From Undaria pinnatifida (Eukaryota; Sar; Phaeophyceae; Laminariales; Alariaceae), in NCBI GenBank assembly GCA_012845835.1, contig JABAKD010000014.1, positions 744,001-808,000 on the forward strand: 64,000 nt of DNA, given 5' to 3'. Positions 1-13,064 of this stretch are shown one piece after another (the stretch's first letter is position 1; every line of letters starts with the position of its first letter). A model generated the notes under the pieces. It searched no databases, had not been told where the DNA came from, and saw nothing but the letters and a program-made list of their open reading frames with translations. The translations under genes were made by a program, and so were the position numbers.

Positions 1-262
1 TCCACGCCGAAACACTTTTACAAGGGGAAGGCAAAATGAAAATCCAAGGCCAAGGTTCGTTCTCCTTCCTCTTTATCAACCCAGTCATGCCCTTCGTATT
101 ACACCCGTGCACCAAACCTTTGTAACAAGGGCCTGCTTTGAGTTTTTCGTCCCTTCGTCATTCCATATTTTATTGCACGATCAATACTTGCTCCCATCTT
201 CCCCTACTACTAGCATTGTGCTGTAATGACCATTCAATCTATGCTTTTCATCTCTTTTCCAG

Positions 263-364
263 GTGACACCACCCGCTCCGAAGAAAACTCTGTCCACCAA
301 GAAAAAGAAACAAGCGATCCGTCGTGCCGCTCACTCCGGAAGCGCCTCTTCTGCCCTATCCGCG
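263..364 (+). CDS. Candidate upstream exon of the same unknown gene
   Basis: Bounded by TCTTTTCCAG and GTACGC. The 102-nt interval is open in all three frames; one reads VTPPAPKKTLSTKKKKQAIR and continues Ala/Ser-rich. A second AG-bounded open segment follows at 476-567. Frame choice is not determined and the link to 2040-3456 is only by strand and proximity. Confidence 0.3.
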
Positions 365-2039
365 GTACGCCCGATCCTCCACGTCCCTCTCTTGACTTCT
401 GTATCCCTCGATTGACGTTATATTGTGTTCATGTGTGACTTATATATTGTGTTGATGTGTTGCCGTCTTGAACAGTTTCTCGAGACGCACCCTTTGGCGC
501 ATGTACGAAAGCGACATTGTTTCAAGGATACCCAACAATGGATCGACAACATTGTTCAACACAGAGGGTGTGTGTCTCTGTGTGTGAGTGCTTCTGTGAG
601 GTTCCTACAATATATTTGCGTCCTTGACACATACGATACTTCCAAGTACATGTAAATCCGACAATCCTTCTTGACGCCGCTATTACATCTGCTTACGTTG
701 TGCACCACTCAAGTACACCTTCTTGACACAGGCACTATTTATTTACTCCATCGACTGCCTACTACGTGTTCTTCCGCCATTTACGTCACAACTCTACATA
801 CAATTACCATCTTCCTCGCTACTTCCCCTTCTTTACTGCTCCGTCGCGCACTCCGCTTTCTCATGCCATTTTGTTGTTGTCGTTGTTGTTCTCACGTTAA
901 CTCTTGTCAAAAACCTAGAGTCCGTGGTCACACAAAGGTGCTGGAGCCTGAGGAAGGTCCGAAAAACCAAATGAAATCAAATTCGTCCGGGAAATACTAC
1001 GCTTTCCCGCCTAAAACGCACGATACGAAGAATGGCGCACAAGTGAAAAGGTCCAATGTGCAAACTAAACTCACATGACCGCGGGTATCCACTCAACTAC
1101 AGCATAGAGTTCCCCCGTTCCCACAACTAACCAACTCGCTACTACAAACTAGAGCGGTTGGGCTGCCTGCACCGTACAAACCGCACGATAATCGCGAGCA
1201 CAGACGAACGCGCCTGCTGTCTGGAGTGCTGTCAGAGTGACGACACGCTGGCAAGCAGGGAAACAAGAGCAATCGAACAAAAAAACACAATACAAATATC
1301 AATGATCGCATCGCCTTCCCGAGTTATTTGATAGGTTGCAGCGCAGCTACTACGCCCGGGCCTGAAAATTGAAAATTGCGGGAGGTCGTTCCCCATGAAA
1401 GGTATACAACTCTTCTACAAGCTCTACAAAAATCAGTGACGTAAGTAACATGTTGTACTACTCCCTCGTTAAAAAACCCTGAAAAAAAGAAGATCGCTGC
1501 CCTTGTGATGATGGTGTACGTGCGGGTCGTGGGTCTCCGTGTGCCATCTTCCTGCTGTGGTTCTCCATTGCCGCCTCATCGCCTTAGCTCACTCGGCCCG
1601 CTCCTTCGTACTTGCTCTGGTTGACACTCATTTCCAATCGGTTCCCTCTTTCCCCCGTCCCCAAAAAACAAACTCTCCACGCAGCTTGCGGTGCTGATCT
1701 GAAAAAAAAGAAATCTCGTTCAGGGAGAGTTCAATCCGTCTCTTCCCCGCCCGTCGACGGCCAGTCGCCCTCCTCCTTCGTCGTCGACTCCAGCCTCCTA
1801 CCGGCGCAGTTCCCTCCCCGCAAACCGAGACTGCGCCGCAGTGTGGCTCGTGGTGGCGCCTGCCTCCACGTACGAGCATCCCGATTAGCATAGGCATTGC
1901 TGCTCCACCGCTGCTGCCTAAAAAGACGCGCAAATCATAGGTGACCATGCCTAACGCACCACGTACATCCCAACTCTACCGCCACGCCTAAGCCTCGCGG
2001 CTACACGCAGCAGCAAGAAGGTACCACTCCTTGAGGTTA

Positions 2040-3456
2040 AGTCCGGCCTTACACCCGCCAGAAAGACCCCCCCTGCTCGCTACAAGCCTGCTAGGGCATG
2101 CTTCGTAGCATGCCTTACCGAGGCGGCAAGGGGAACATGTACACGCCTCCAGGACGTTGAGCGGGGCAAGCTCCTAATCGCCGCGTCAACCGCATTCAAC
2201 GGGAAGCCGACACAGCCGCTGTCGGTGATCCATAGGGCGGCCCTCAATCCCGAGTCGGTCTACCCGTTCGACCTTCTCGCTGCCCAACAAATGCCTGAGG
2301 GGACCTGCTCCCTCATCCTGTACTTCTCCTCTTTGGGACCGATCATCCGCATGTTGTGCGGCAAAAATGGCTGCAACGTCACGGCCAACCCAACGGATAC
2401 CCTTCCGATCACCTCTTCGAACAAAACAAAACCGCAATTTACCGGCGGTACGACATGATTCCGACTTTTTTTGCGTCGTTCCCGCCAACTTTTTGCACGA
2501 CTGCAGCGCGAAAACTCCTGACGGCATTCCCATTCCCGTGCCAACCTCCAACCTGACCCCGGTGAAAGCTCATTTCTTATTTTGCTTACCGCGTATTTCA
2601 TGTTCAAGTTGCGACATTTCCATTTGTCTTCCCTTCGATTTTTCAGCCCTCCGTTATTTGTTTGGTTCGGCTGTACCATGTTTTCATACTCTTGCTTTCC
2701 TCTGCACATCACCCAAACACACCGCGATGTTCACGGGTGGTCAGAACCGGGAGTCTTCATGTATTTATTTATATGCTCTTTTTCCTCTCGCAGCGCAATA
2801 TCCGTCTGACTCCCGCCTATGTGTATGTCCTTCACCTACACCGCTGACGATGTCTCCATCTCCTCCCGTTGTCACCTTCGCCGCACCATGTCAGGTCCTC
2901 GAGGAAATCCTCTTCTGGGACGGCGAGGTTTTTGTCCACCTCGGCGTTGACGAACAGAAGATACGCTTCTCGATACCAACTGCATTGCTGCTGTGTCTAA
3001 GAAACGGTGGGGTGACAAACAACAATGGGGCTACTCCATCGTAGGCCTCAACAACGACGAGGACGCCATCCCCCGCCTACAGGCCACAACCCTCCGCCCC
3101 ACTCCATCCCACTTGACCATCGACCTTGCCGACGCCCACCACACCCCCCCCACCACCCCAAACCGAAGAAGGCCAAGTCTAAGTCTTTCTCCTCGAAGTC
3201 AAAGAAGAAAGCACCTAACAAATTCAAGCGCACGAAACAACCCCCCCCGCCCCCTTCCAATACCTCGTCCGCCTCCGAATTCAGTGACAACGACATCGAC
3301 AGCGACGCCGAGTACGTACCTGGAGATGACACCGACTCCGACCCGGACAGCAACAACGACAACGCCGGCGACGAAAGCCTAGACGAGCTGGACGACGAGT
3401 CTGAGCAAGAGGACGGCTCCGACTACCTCATTGACGCTGCCGAAGGCAGAGACTGA
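2040..3456 (+). pseudogene. Coding remnant of an unrecognised protein with an acidic tail
   Basis: The plus strand carries protein-like stretches in shifting frames. 2095-2457 reads TEAARGTCTRLQ, FNGKPTQPLSVIHRAALNP and MPEGTCSLILYFSSLG. 2440-2562 reads SDFFCVVPANFLHDCSAKTP then IPIPVPTSNLTP before a GTGAAAG donor-like site. 2900-3070 reads VLEEILFWDGEVFVHLGVD and, shifted, DTNCIAAVSKKRWGDKQQWG. 3165-3456 is one open frame: Lys/Ser-rich, poly-Pro, then very acidic (YVPGDDTDSDPDSNNDN) to a TGA. Frame changes occur at homopolymers (C8 near 3146), so sequencing error and real decay are both possible. I do not recognise the family. The Lys-rich then acidic tail suggests a nuclear protein. Confidence 0.45.
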
Positions 3457-3459
3457 ATG

Positions 3460-4260
3460 CGACTTCATGGTCGTTCCGTGTTCTTCTTTGCCCGTGCGCA
3501 TTACGACTTTCATCCGGGTTCTGTTTTTTCCCTTCTGTTGCCGCACTTCGTCGTTCACCTGGCGTAGTACCGGATTTTCTGTTTGTGTTACGCAGGCTGC
3601 ATTCTGTACGTTGCTTGGTCATACTTCCATTCGCTTACTCCTTTCGTGAGGTCTCAACTTCTTTCGATTGCCTCCATAGTCGGACTTTTTCTGCCACGCT
3701 TCTGTGTACGTCGTTCCCTCTTATCCTTTTCTTCCTTTCTTCATACACCGAGTGTTTTTTTCTGCTATTCCCATATATATGGCCGTTGCTTGTACGAAGT
3801 GTGTTATTTGTCGCTGACGTACAAACAGCATTTTTTTCGTGTATCGTGTGCTTTCTTTCAACGTTACTTCTGCCAGGTGTGTTGTTTGTGGCACGCGTGG
3901 CCGCAGCATTTTGTTTCGTATGCCCTTTGTACATACTTCACTGCTGGCTTTGCTTTTTCTTTCCTTATCCATTGAGCTCTCATTTGCGCTCCTCCGATGT
4001 TCCGGTTGCTTGCACGAGGTCCAAGCATATGTTTTCCTATATACCTCCGTAGTTGACTGCTGCCGTTGTCTCCCTTTCCTTAACGTTGGGTGCTTCGTTG
4101 CACTCTCTCTTATCACGGTTCTTTGTAGAAGTGGCAGTAACATACGTGTGTGTTAGTATAACTTATCTACCATTCGTTTCCACGGTGAAAACCGACGTAC
4201 CATTCAGTGTCTTACCGCCGACGTACTTTATTTGCATTCCCGTACTTTATCAGTAGGATA
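3460..4260 (+). other. Pyrimidine-rich stretch after the unknown gene
   Basis: Strong T/C bias on the plus strand (TTTCTTCCTTTCTTC-like). Overlapping frames here are compositional. It could be a 3' untranslated region or an intron; no exon was identified. Confidence 0.4.
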
Positions 4261-7200
4261 CACCATTTCTTTTCTTTGTTTTCGGTTGAGGGTTATGGCG
4301 TAGATTCATGTACAACATCCTTTGGCCAAGGAGGTTTGTCCTGAGGGTTGGGTTCACCTTTGCATCTGGGTTGTTTTGCAGTTATGTGTGTATGCTTTCG
4401 CGAGGGTTTTTTTCTCGATACCCGGGTTTCCCCTTGCATCTCACTTTCGATCTCCTTATTACCTAAAACTAATGTCAATATACATCAACACCACCGGCGG
4501 ATGTTTTCCTTCTTCCCGTCTTCCCTGGTTCATTTTCTCTTCAGGCATTCCTCTTTTGGGAAACTCATGTCTTCCGTTGACAAATATACGATTCATGGCC
4601 GATACATCACGCCCACCCTCGGGTGTGATCTTACTCCTCTCCCGCTACATGATTTTCACCCCAACCAAAAACACACATACATAGTGCCTACTCCTTAGCG
4701 TCCCTCATCAACAACGGGACAAATAATTAAAATTATTTTGGAGAAAAACACATGTTCCGCACGTCTCCCTTACGCACACTGTCCTTTTCACATATTTCCC
4801 CGTTTACTACACCCGTGTGACTTCTTTCCTTCCGCCACGACCTTTCTTCACATCGAAAGGACACTTAAAACTAGTACAAGAACCGCCAACGCAGTAGCTT
4901 AATGCAGTTAGGAGTTTGACCAGTTGAAAGCGATTGTCACGCTCCTCATTCCCCTCTTCTTGAAATATAGATCAAACTATCAGATGGGCGCCTGTATTGT
5001 TCCCTTGCATACACGCGCACGAAATGCGGTGTATGTAGGAGCTAATTCTGGATAAGAACGAACCAAAACATTCCATGCACTGCTGTTGAACTATCTTGTT
5101 TTCATTGTCGCTTCTTTTTGTAGCCTGTTCATGACCGCGGGTTATTCTTTGAAAATAATACCTGCATGCGAATAGTATTATGACATCTTAACACACAATC
5201 AGCAGGTGTATGTACCAGATGAATCGACATACACATACATGCTGAACTGCTCTTTTTTTGTTTTTTTCTCTCGTGTGTATGTGTCTGATAAAAACACACC
5301 AAAACAAGAGAGGGCGGTGATTTGACGTTATCATACATATTAGGCTTGCTTTTCAACGTATCGTTGTAAGAATAGCATTGCACATACGTCACCGCACATT
5401 GTGCTTGGAATTTGCTTGGAATTTGGCTTTACTTAGCACCACGCACCCACCGTTCTGGGACATCTTTTCATCACTGCTTGTTGTTCGTCATGAGAACAAA
5501 ACTGCTGTAATTTCTGAAGAGAAGAGTTGCGTATCCAAATGATATATAGCGAGTACTGATATATTTCACTGTAGACGGAGTACTCAGCATTTCTGTGGCC
5601 AGGCGCACTCCACCATTTTTGCCGAGACTATGTCACGGCAAGGGAGGGAAGGGGCAGGTTAAGCCCTGAGCACCGGAAACGCGTTCCTATCGCGTATTTT
5701 AGGCTTTACGTTTGAGTCTCTGGGCTGGATCTTCAGATAAACGGAAACATCGGTGGGTACTGGGATTCCTCTTGGACCGTCGTGAGCGCATGCTCGTCGT
5801 TAACATGCACATGCCCACTCAACGCTCTCGTTGTCGAATGCATGCTTACCACGATTACAAAGGTCTGCCGTAACATGATGGCACAACCCTAGGCATTCGC
5901 TTGCTCGATATAGTGAAACGCAAGGAGAGGGGAACATTTTCCAAGGTCAACAGTTGATCGTGAAGAATAGTCGACTCCAAGGTAAAGGGGTTTCATTTAA
6001 GAAAGAGGGAGGGGAAGGCCGTCGACTCTTGGAGTCGACTATTCGGTTGTTGTTTATGCCCTGAGACTGAATCATCATAGTGAGGGTGAGAATGGAGTAA
6101 GGGGTTCCCTAAAGGTGATGGTGGGTGTCACATGCCTGAGGTGGACTGGGAGTGTCATCAACTAGGCAAAAACGGAATGATTTTAGCTGGTGCAATGATT
6201 CTAGTTTCAGATGTCACCGTTGAAAAAAGGTGAGGTCGCGTCGGAGATAGAACGTACAGTACGGTGGAACCTGTTTTAATCTTGCAAGGATTCCCAGCAG
6301 GTGTATGCCACCAGTTCGAGCGACACTTAGAAAACGTGTTCGACGCTGAAAGCGCCAGGAGAGGGGTGTCGGTGACAATGGCCGTGCCTGTCAGTGATGT
6401 GTGTTATGCCTGCCCTAAAGATTCGTCATGCCTTTGGTTGATGGTTGTCATGGCCGAACGCGTGCCACGATAGAGAGAGCGCCTTTTGGCTGACACGGCT
6501 TCTGAATGACGGAACTCCTTAACCCAAAGTCGTCGGAACTTCTCACTATTTGTTTGCAACATGTTTAGTTGTATACCTGGCCATGGAATTGTTCACCGGG
6601 AAGCCCTTTAAACTGTGTCCAAATCCGTTTTCTGGTTGCGATATGCAGCTCCTCAAGTGATTAACCTCAGAAAAAATGGTGCTCCTCTACCCTAGCATGG
6701 GTCGCTAAATATAATATTTACCTTGTAGTGACGAGCAGGGACACACACTGACGTGGTTAATGCTGGGATTATCAGGAGGAAGGTGTTGACGACACTCGCC
6801 ATCCCCATCACTGATGTGTGGTATACCTACCCTAAATGTCTGTCATGCCTATCATGGATGATTGCCATGCCGGACATGGCTTCATTCTCTATGCCGTAAC
6901 AGCTAAACGTTAAGGCATCTACTCACTGAAGCTAGAGCAATCAAAACCAACCGTACGGCACTACCCGGTATACAACAGCTTTTAACAGTGGTGTACATAT
7001 CGTGGTACATATCGTGACCACAGCACCCACATAAAAACAATAAAATAACAATGGGACTGGTTAAGAAGATCTTGTCGTGCTATCTGCTGTAGCGTGCTGT
7101 TATTTTTCTTGTGGTTTTGTCCACATCAGTGCTGATTTGGTGCTATTGCTATTCTTCAATACAGTTTTGTTATTATCTTGTAGCAATAGTCTATAGGTAT

Positions 7201-7870
7201 CGTTATTACCATTGTTGATGTTGATGGCAATGGAGGAAATTAACAAGGGCCATGTCGGCGCCTGTCAAGAACGGAAGCGGAGGGAGCACACGACAGGCAT
7301 GGGTCAAAGCCACCATTTGGCACCCCACAAGAAGCAGTTGTCGGTAGCCTGTGGATGTAGTAACATACACAGGAGACAGGAGAGGGGGCTATGAATCAGA
7401 GTCTTTCGTTCGCTCAATGAAACGAAGCGCAAAAGTGTGGGGGGGCACAATCAGTTCCAAGGGTAAGGCATTGGTAAGGGCGCCAAATCCAATCCAGAGT
7501 GGAGTCTCCCCCATGAACATCGCAGAGTCGTGCGACATTCCGCTGGTCATCATACCGTGAGACCGAATTATTATAGGAGAATGACGTACATACGGAAGCT
7601 TGGAAGCTTGCGTTACGAGCCCCAACCCCAGGATCGACAGCTTGTACTGGTCATACCATCGCAACCATGTGACATGGAGTTGGGGGCTGGGTTGGAGATA
7701 ACCAAGGCAGTATAATGATAATAACCGAGTAACCCTCTACAATGCAATATCGTCAATCGACCGAAAACACCGATGAACATGCAGCATTGGTGTGCAGGGA
7801 GGGTAGCAGAACCGGTAGTAGCGGTACAGTCGTAGACACCGCAATGCATGAAACCACCATATCGGTGCCA
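4261..7870. other. No gene seen; short duplications only
   Basis: I find no supported exon. Contents: an inverted repeat at 5965-6044, a roughly 115-bp direct duplication (6340-6480 and 6765-6880, sharing GACAATGGCC/GACACTCGCC and CACTGATGTGTG) and MITE-like ends near 6580-6710. Confidence 0.55.
5965..6044. repeat. 17-bp inverted repeat
   Basis: GAATAGTCGACTCCAAG at 5965-5981 and its exact reverse complement at 6028-6044, with a 46-base spacer. The inner part of each arm holds a SalI-like GTCGAC palindrome. Confidence 0.9.
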
Positions 7871-8119
7871 GAGCCATCCCACGGTAGGGGTGCAGCGGAA
7901 AGTCCCTGAGATCCTCACATGAGGAGTTCAATATCTCACCCGAAAAATGACTTCGAAGGCGTTTGTTGGCACAACTCGACCAAGCGTCTATGCCTTAGCC
8001 CTACTAATCTATATACTCGTGACTTGATCAATGACTAACCCGCAGTTCCTCACTTCAGGAGCTCAATCGGACAGGAACGTTTTGGTCCAGAACGTGCAAC
8101 CCCTACCGTCGGATGACTC
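7871..8119. mobile_element. Hairpin MITE, 249 bp
   Basis: Inverted ends: GAGCCATCCCACGGTAGGGG at the left, ACCCCTACCGTCGGATGACTC at the right. Same family as 33938-34194 and the segment ending at 51095. It contains a CTCACATGAGGAG palindrome. No clear target duplication. Confidence 0.75.
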
Positions 8120-11100
8120 ACCACTATACTACTATACTACTATACTACTATACTACTACTGCTGCTGCTACTACTGCTACTACTGTGTTGCGCGTGAAGT
8201 AATCACGAAACAATAAACAATGCATTACATCGTCACCTGATATTAAGCACGGTGCTCTCGTCTTAGTTGCGGCACTCGTCAGGAGGGAGACGACGCCCCC
8301 CTTTGTAGTGCTCTGCACCATATTCGAAAGTTCCTGAACAAACCGCCTATCCTCGGCCGAAATGGCGCCCTGGATGGCGGTCTTCGATCGTGTTGGATGC
8401 GTGATTTGTACAAAACGTTTCGAAGATGACTAAGAGCAAACCATGGTGGTACTTTGTCACTCACCCATCAAGTTGAATCACGGGCGCTACCATCTTGTAC
8501 ACGACGCTCGTCAGGACAGAAGCAGCACGGGAATAGTGGAGCTCTTGGACCTTGAAAAGTCATCTACAGACTAATTATCCCTGATAGTCCAAATATTGTC
8601 GCGATCGAGCGCCTGGACGTCCGGGCGCTCGTCCACGACAAAAATCTTCGATCGTCCAGGAAAATTGGTCTGCAATTAACTTTCGAAGTCTCAAATCAAC
8701 ACCTGTGTCCGTCCTGACGAGCGCCGTGTACAAGACGGAAGTGCCTACATTCCAACTTCATGGGTGAGTGACGACGTATTGGAGCTGCAACGATTATAGG
8801 GCGTTTTAGAATGCCTATGCCGCGGATATATAGCACATTTTAAGCCTGCAGCATCTGTGTGCAAGGAAGGCAGCAAAAGCAGTAGCAGCGGTACACCATT
8901 AGACTCCGCAAGGTACCAAACTACTACCATGAAACGATTACTAACCGTTGCAACTTCAGTACGTCTCGATCAACCCATAGCGTTGAAGAACGGGTCATCC
9001 CGTCTCGCGCGCGGTGCTTGCCGGGAGGGAGACGACTGCTGCCATTGGTTTAGTCCCGGCCATGCTCGAAAGGCCGTGTATAGTCCACATTCTTCAACGA
9101 TCGAGTTGTTGTTGTGGACGAGCGGCCGGACGTCGCTCATCCACGACAACAATTCGATCGTCGAAGATCGTGGTCTGTACAGCACCTTTTGAACGAGGTC
9201 GAGAATAATCCAATGTTGGCAGTGGTCTGCCCTTCCAGCGAATACCGGACGCGGAACGGGACCGACTATGCGTCCACTTGATGGGAAAGCGACGACGTAC
9301 TGAAGCTGCGATTGTTCGTGATCATGTCAGAACGCTTGTGTCGCGGAGATGTAACACCGTCCAATCATGAAGCACCGGTATGCAGGGACTGAAGCAGAAG
9401 CAGTAGCAGCGGTACGGTAGCCGCAAGGTATCGAATTGCTACTGCTACAGTACTACCTGTGTGGCAACCGGTAACTCGGGACTGACTATGCGTCCACTTC
9501 ATGGGCAAGCGACGACGTAACATGGCGGCCATCGTCTCCCAACTGACAAGGGCTGAGCACGAAACGGTAAGCGAGTGTGTATAAACTTAACGGGACAGTG
9601 GTGATATGCTGAATATTCAATGTTGTCACGTTTTGCCACCGTTTCAAAACGCATGTGCTACGGAGGTCTAACGCCTTCCAATCGTGCGACATCAGCATAC
9701 AGGGACGGCAGCAGAAGCAGGAGCCGCATCGCAGAAATATATACCGGTACCTATCACCCTACTACTGTTACTGTGATTGAAACGCTCACGAAACATTGCA
9801 GCTTGAGTACGTTGTCACTCATCCATTAGGCTGACTCGCGGGCGCTCCTTTCTCGTGCGTTGCGTTCGTCAGGGGGCAAACAGTCAGGGGGCAAACAGAG
9901 GCCGCTACGGTGTTGGTCTTAGCCATCTTCGAAAGGTTGTGTACATACCGCTTATCCTCGACTGTCGAAATGCTGTCTTGGACGATCGGATTGACATATA
10001 ACCGCTCGTCCACGACTAAACGTCTACCATGGAGAAAGCGATATGTACAGGACCTTTCCAAGTTGGCCAAGACCAATATCATTGCAGCCTTCGTTTTCCA
10101 CTTGACGAGCACTGCCTGCGAGACGCGTGTCTGTGCTTCACCTTGACGGGTGAATGGCAACGTACTGAAGCCACAGTGTTTCTATACCGTTTCAAAACGC
10201 ATACGCCGCGGAAACCTAACACCTTCTGCAGCCGGTGTGCAAGTAGGATAGCAGGATCAATAGCAGCGGCACAGTAGTACATGGAAGACGTTGTCTAAAC
10301 CTAGTACTGCTACTATACTACACTGCCGCACGTAAAACAGTCACGAAACATTGCAGGAGCACTTGCATCGTTACTCACCCATTGCGTTCAAGCATAGGCG
10401 CTCCCCTCTCGTGCCCGTCTCTCATCAAGCGGGAAACGACGTCCGCCAGCGTATTGTGCTTAGAGCCATCTTCGACGGGTTCTGTACCGACCATATACTT
10501 TCGAGGATCGAAGTGGAAGCGCGGATGGTCTGGTTATTCGTCCACGATAACAGACTGATTATACCATATACTCCCCCCCAAAACCATCGATAGTCTTAAC
10601 GAACGTTTATGGCAGGTCGGCCATCTTCGAAAGGCCCTGTACGGATAACTTCTGCACGAGTGGCTGGAGTTTTCAAGAATGGCTGAGATCAACATGTCGA
10701 AGGCCGTCTCGTTTTTGAAGGGCGCCGAAGGCCCATATGCTTCAATTTGGTGGATGAACAACCATGTACTGAAGCTGAAATGTTTAAACACCGTTTCGAA
10801 GTGTCTACGTTACGCACGTCTTAACACCATCAGAGCATGCAGCACCGGCGTGCAGAGATAGTAGTAAAAGCAGGAGCAGCAGCGGCACAGGGGCAGACGC
10901 CGCAAGCTATCAAGCTGAAGCTATTTGCGTGTGGAACGGCCACGAAACCTTGCAGCTTCGGTACGTTGTCACTCCTTCATCAAGTTGAAGAGCAGGCGCT
11001 CCGGTCTCGTTTTCGATTCTCGTCAAGAGGGAGACCGTGACCACCCAGGTGCTGCTCCTCGCCCTCTTTCAGAGGCGATGAACTCATAACTTGTCCTCGA

Positions 11101-11159
11101 GGATCGAAATGTTGTCGTCCCCTCGTCACGCACTACAGTAGCATTCAGGGGCACACGAG

Positions 11160-11282
11160 CATAACCATTAATAATGTCTCGAGCGCGCACGCTCGAAAAT
11201 AACAAATAAGAAGCCGCGAGAATCGAACCCGCGGCACATCCTTTGTTGGTTGTAAAACACTACCCACTGAGCTGCTGAGTCA
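11160..11282 (-). mobile_element. tRNA-derived SINE, copy 1
   Basis: On the minus strand the 5' end reads GCAGCTCAGTGGGTAGTG (A box) and, about 48 nt on, GGGTTCGATTC (B box), flanked by GCCGCG and CGCGGC arms, like a tRNA. Then comes a family body CGAGCGTGCGCGCTCGAGAC and ATTAATGGTTATG. An internal pol III promoter is therefore expected. Confidence 0.72.
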
Positions 11283-11554
11283 AAAATGATGATGATATTA
11301 ATAGTGTGTTACAGTGTGTTCCAGAATGCCTGGTACTACCGTAGTACGTGTCGAGGAAAGATCCGTGGAGATCCCTGTTTCTAAGTCGGCGAGATTCAAT
11401 CAACGAACTCCTAAACATAGACTGTGTTGGTTATATAGCTCTGCCCCTGATCTACTCAGTTACGTGACGTTGTAGCTCAGTGGGTAGTGCCATACAACAA
11501 GCAAAACATTGTTAATATTTGTGGGCTATATACAGTAGCACCATCTACCGAGTC

Positions 11555-11810
11555 ACGTGACGGAGTACCTCAGTGGGTAGTGCTATATAACCAACAAATA
11601 ATGGGTGGTGAGTTTAATTCTCGCCGACCTTATATTTGCTATTTTCGAGCGTGCGCGCTGGAGACAAGAGAAATGAAAATGGAGGCATTATGAATGGATA
11701 TATATGATAGTGTGCTCTTGAACATTACTGCGGTAGTAGTAGGTGGCGAGGGTAAAGCCCCAGAGATCCTTGTTACGAAGTCGGCGAGATTCAGTTAAAT
11801 ATATCGAAAA
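11555..11810 (+). mobile_element. tRNA-derived SINE, copy 2
   Basis: ACCTCAGTGGGTAGTGCTAT, a B-box-like GAGTTTAATTCTCGCCGACC, then the same body: CGAGCGTGCGCGCTGGAGAC, CATTATGAATGG and ATAGTGTGCTCTTGAACATT. Three or four further head-only copies (TAGCTCTGTGGGTAGTG) lie at 11466-11510 and 11865-11970. Confidence 0.7.
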
Positions 11811-12907
11811 AATACATTTGTTGGTTATGTTGAGCAACCCATTGAGCTGCCTAATCACGTGATTCAGTAGCTTATTGGGTGGTTCTACATAGCCGTGACC
11901 CAGTAGCTCTGTGAGTAGTGCCCAAGTAGTGATATGTAACTGTGACTCAGTAGCTCTGTGGGTAGTGCTACGCACGCAACAGAAGCTCGCCCATGACAGC
12001 GTTGTTACCGTCGAGGACCTTGTTATTTAAACAGGAGTTTTCGAAGATACTTATGATATGAGCGACACTATGACGGCCGGCCGTCGTCCTAGTCAGACGA
12101 GCGCTGCACACGAGACGTGAGCGCGCGTATGGTTCAACTTGGTGGGTGAGCACTGAAGCTGCAAATTTTCTAGACCGTCGCAGAACGCGTGCGCTACGGA
12201 GACTTAACACCGTCGAATGGTGAATCATCGATGTTCCCACGAGCGCCGCACACGAGACGGTACCGCGCGTATGGTTCAACTTGGTGGGTGAGCACTGAAG
12301 CTGCAAGTATTCTAGACCGTCTCAGAGCGCGTGTGCTACGGAAACCTAACACCGTCGAATGGTAAAGCATCGATGTTCACGGAGGGCAGCAGAGCCAGTA
12401 CAGGCTGGTTCGAATAAAAACACCTAATTCTCTCCCCCACGAATGCCGCTCGCATTATCTAGCCAAAGAGTGAATACTTGGTATCATACTGATCTCCATG
12501 ACAAGTGGAAGAGGGCGACATGGCCACATTTGTTTTTAACAGCTCCGGGCTGTCTCTGGATCGAAACTTGTATCAACCAATGCCGAGCCTTCAATTTTTT
12601 AATAATATTAAGGCTTTTTCCACGCGGGGGCGAAAACAAAAAATGCGCTACATTTTGCACGATCCGGTTGGACGTACTCCAAGGCATTTTTCGGGCAAGA
12701 AATCGAACATCTGACCTGCCTGTGTTCAACATTCAGCAGAATCTAGCGAAAAAAATGGATCCTACACTAAAATTAACTCATTTGAAGGAAGTAATGTACC
12801 TTACTCATTTTTACGCACAAAAATCCTAATGTCCACACCGTTTTTGAGCGATAGAACCTGATGTTTTGCACACGTGTTCTACATTCCCATCCCGAGGTCT
12901 GATCTTC

Positions 12908-12929
12908 GGGGGGGGGGGGGGGGGGGGGG
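12908..12929. repeat. Poly-G run of 22
   Basis: Uninterrupted G22, followed by a pyrimidine tract. An (AAC)n microsatellite follows at 13012-13064. Confidence 0.95.
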
Positions 12930-13011
12930 TCTTTTCTTTTTTTCGCTGAAATTAATTGGGCTGAGGTGGTCCATTTTCCGGAAAATCTCACGTGACAAAA
13001 AATCAGGCAAA

Positions 13012-13064
13012 AAACAACAACAACAACAACAACAACAATAACAGCAACAGCAACAACAACAACA
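13012..13064. repeat. (AAC)n microsatellite
   Basis: About 17 CAA units with a few interruptions (AATAACAGC). Explains the poly-Cys and poly-Leu frames on the minus strand. Confidence 0.93.

Noticed and set aside
10534-10791. Frames such as LAIFERSCTDH and its relatives across 8-18 kb as a protein family
   Set aside because: The same peptides appear on both strands because the DNA is a long inverted repeat; stops and shifts differ in every copy.
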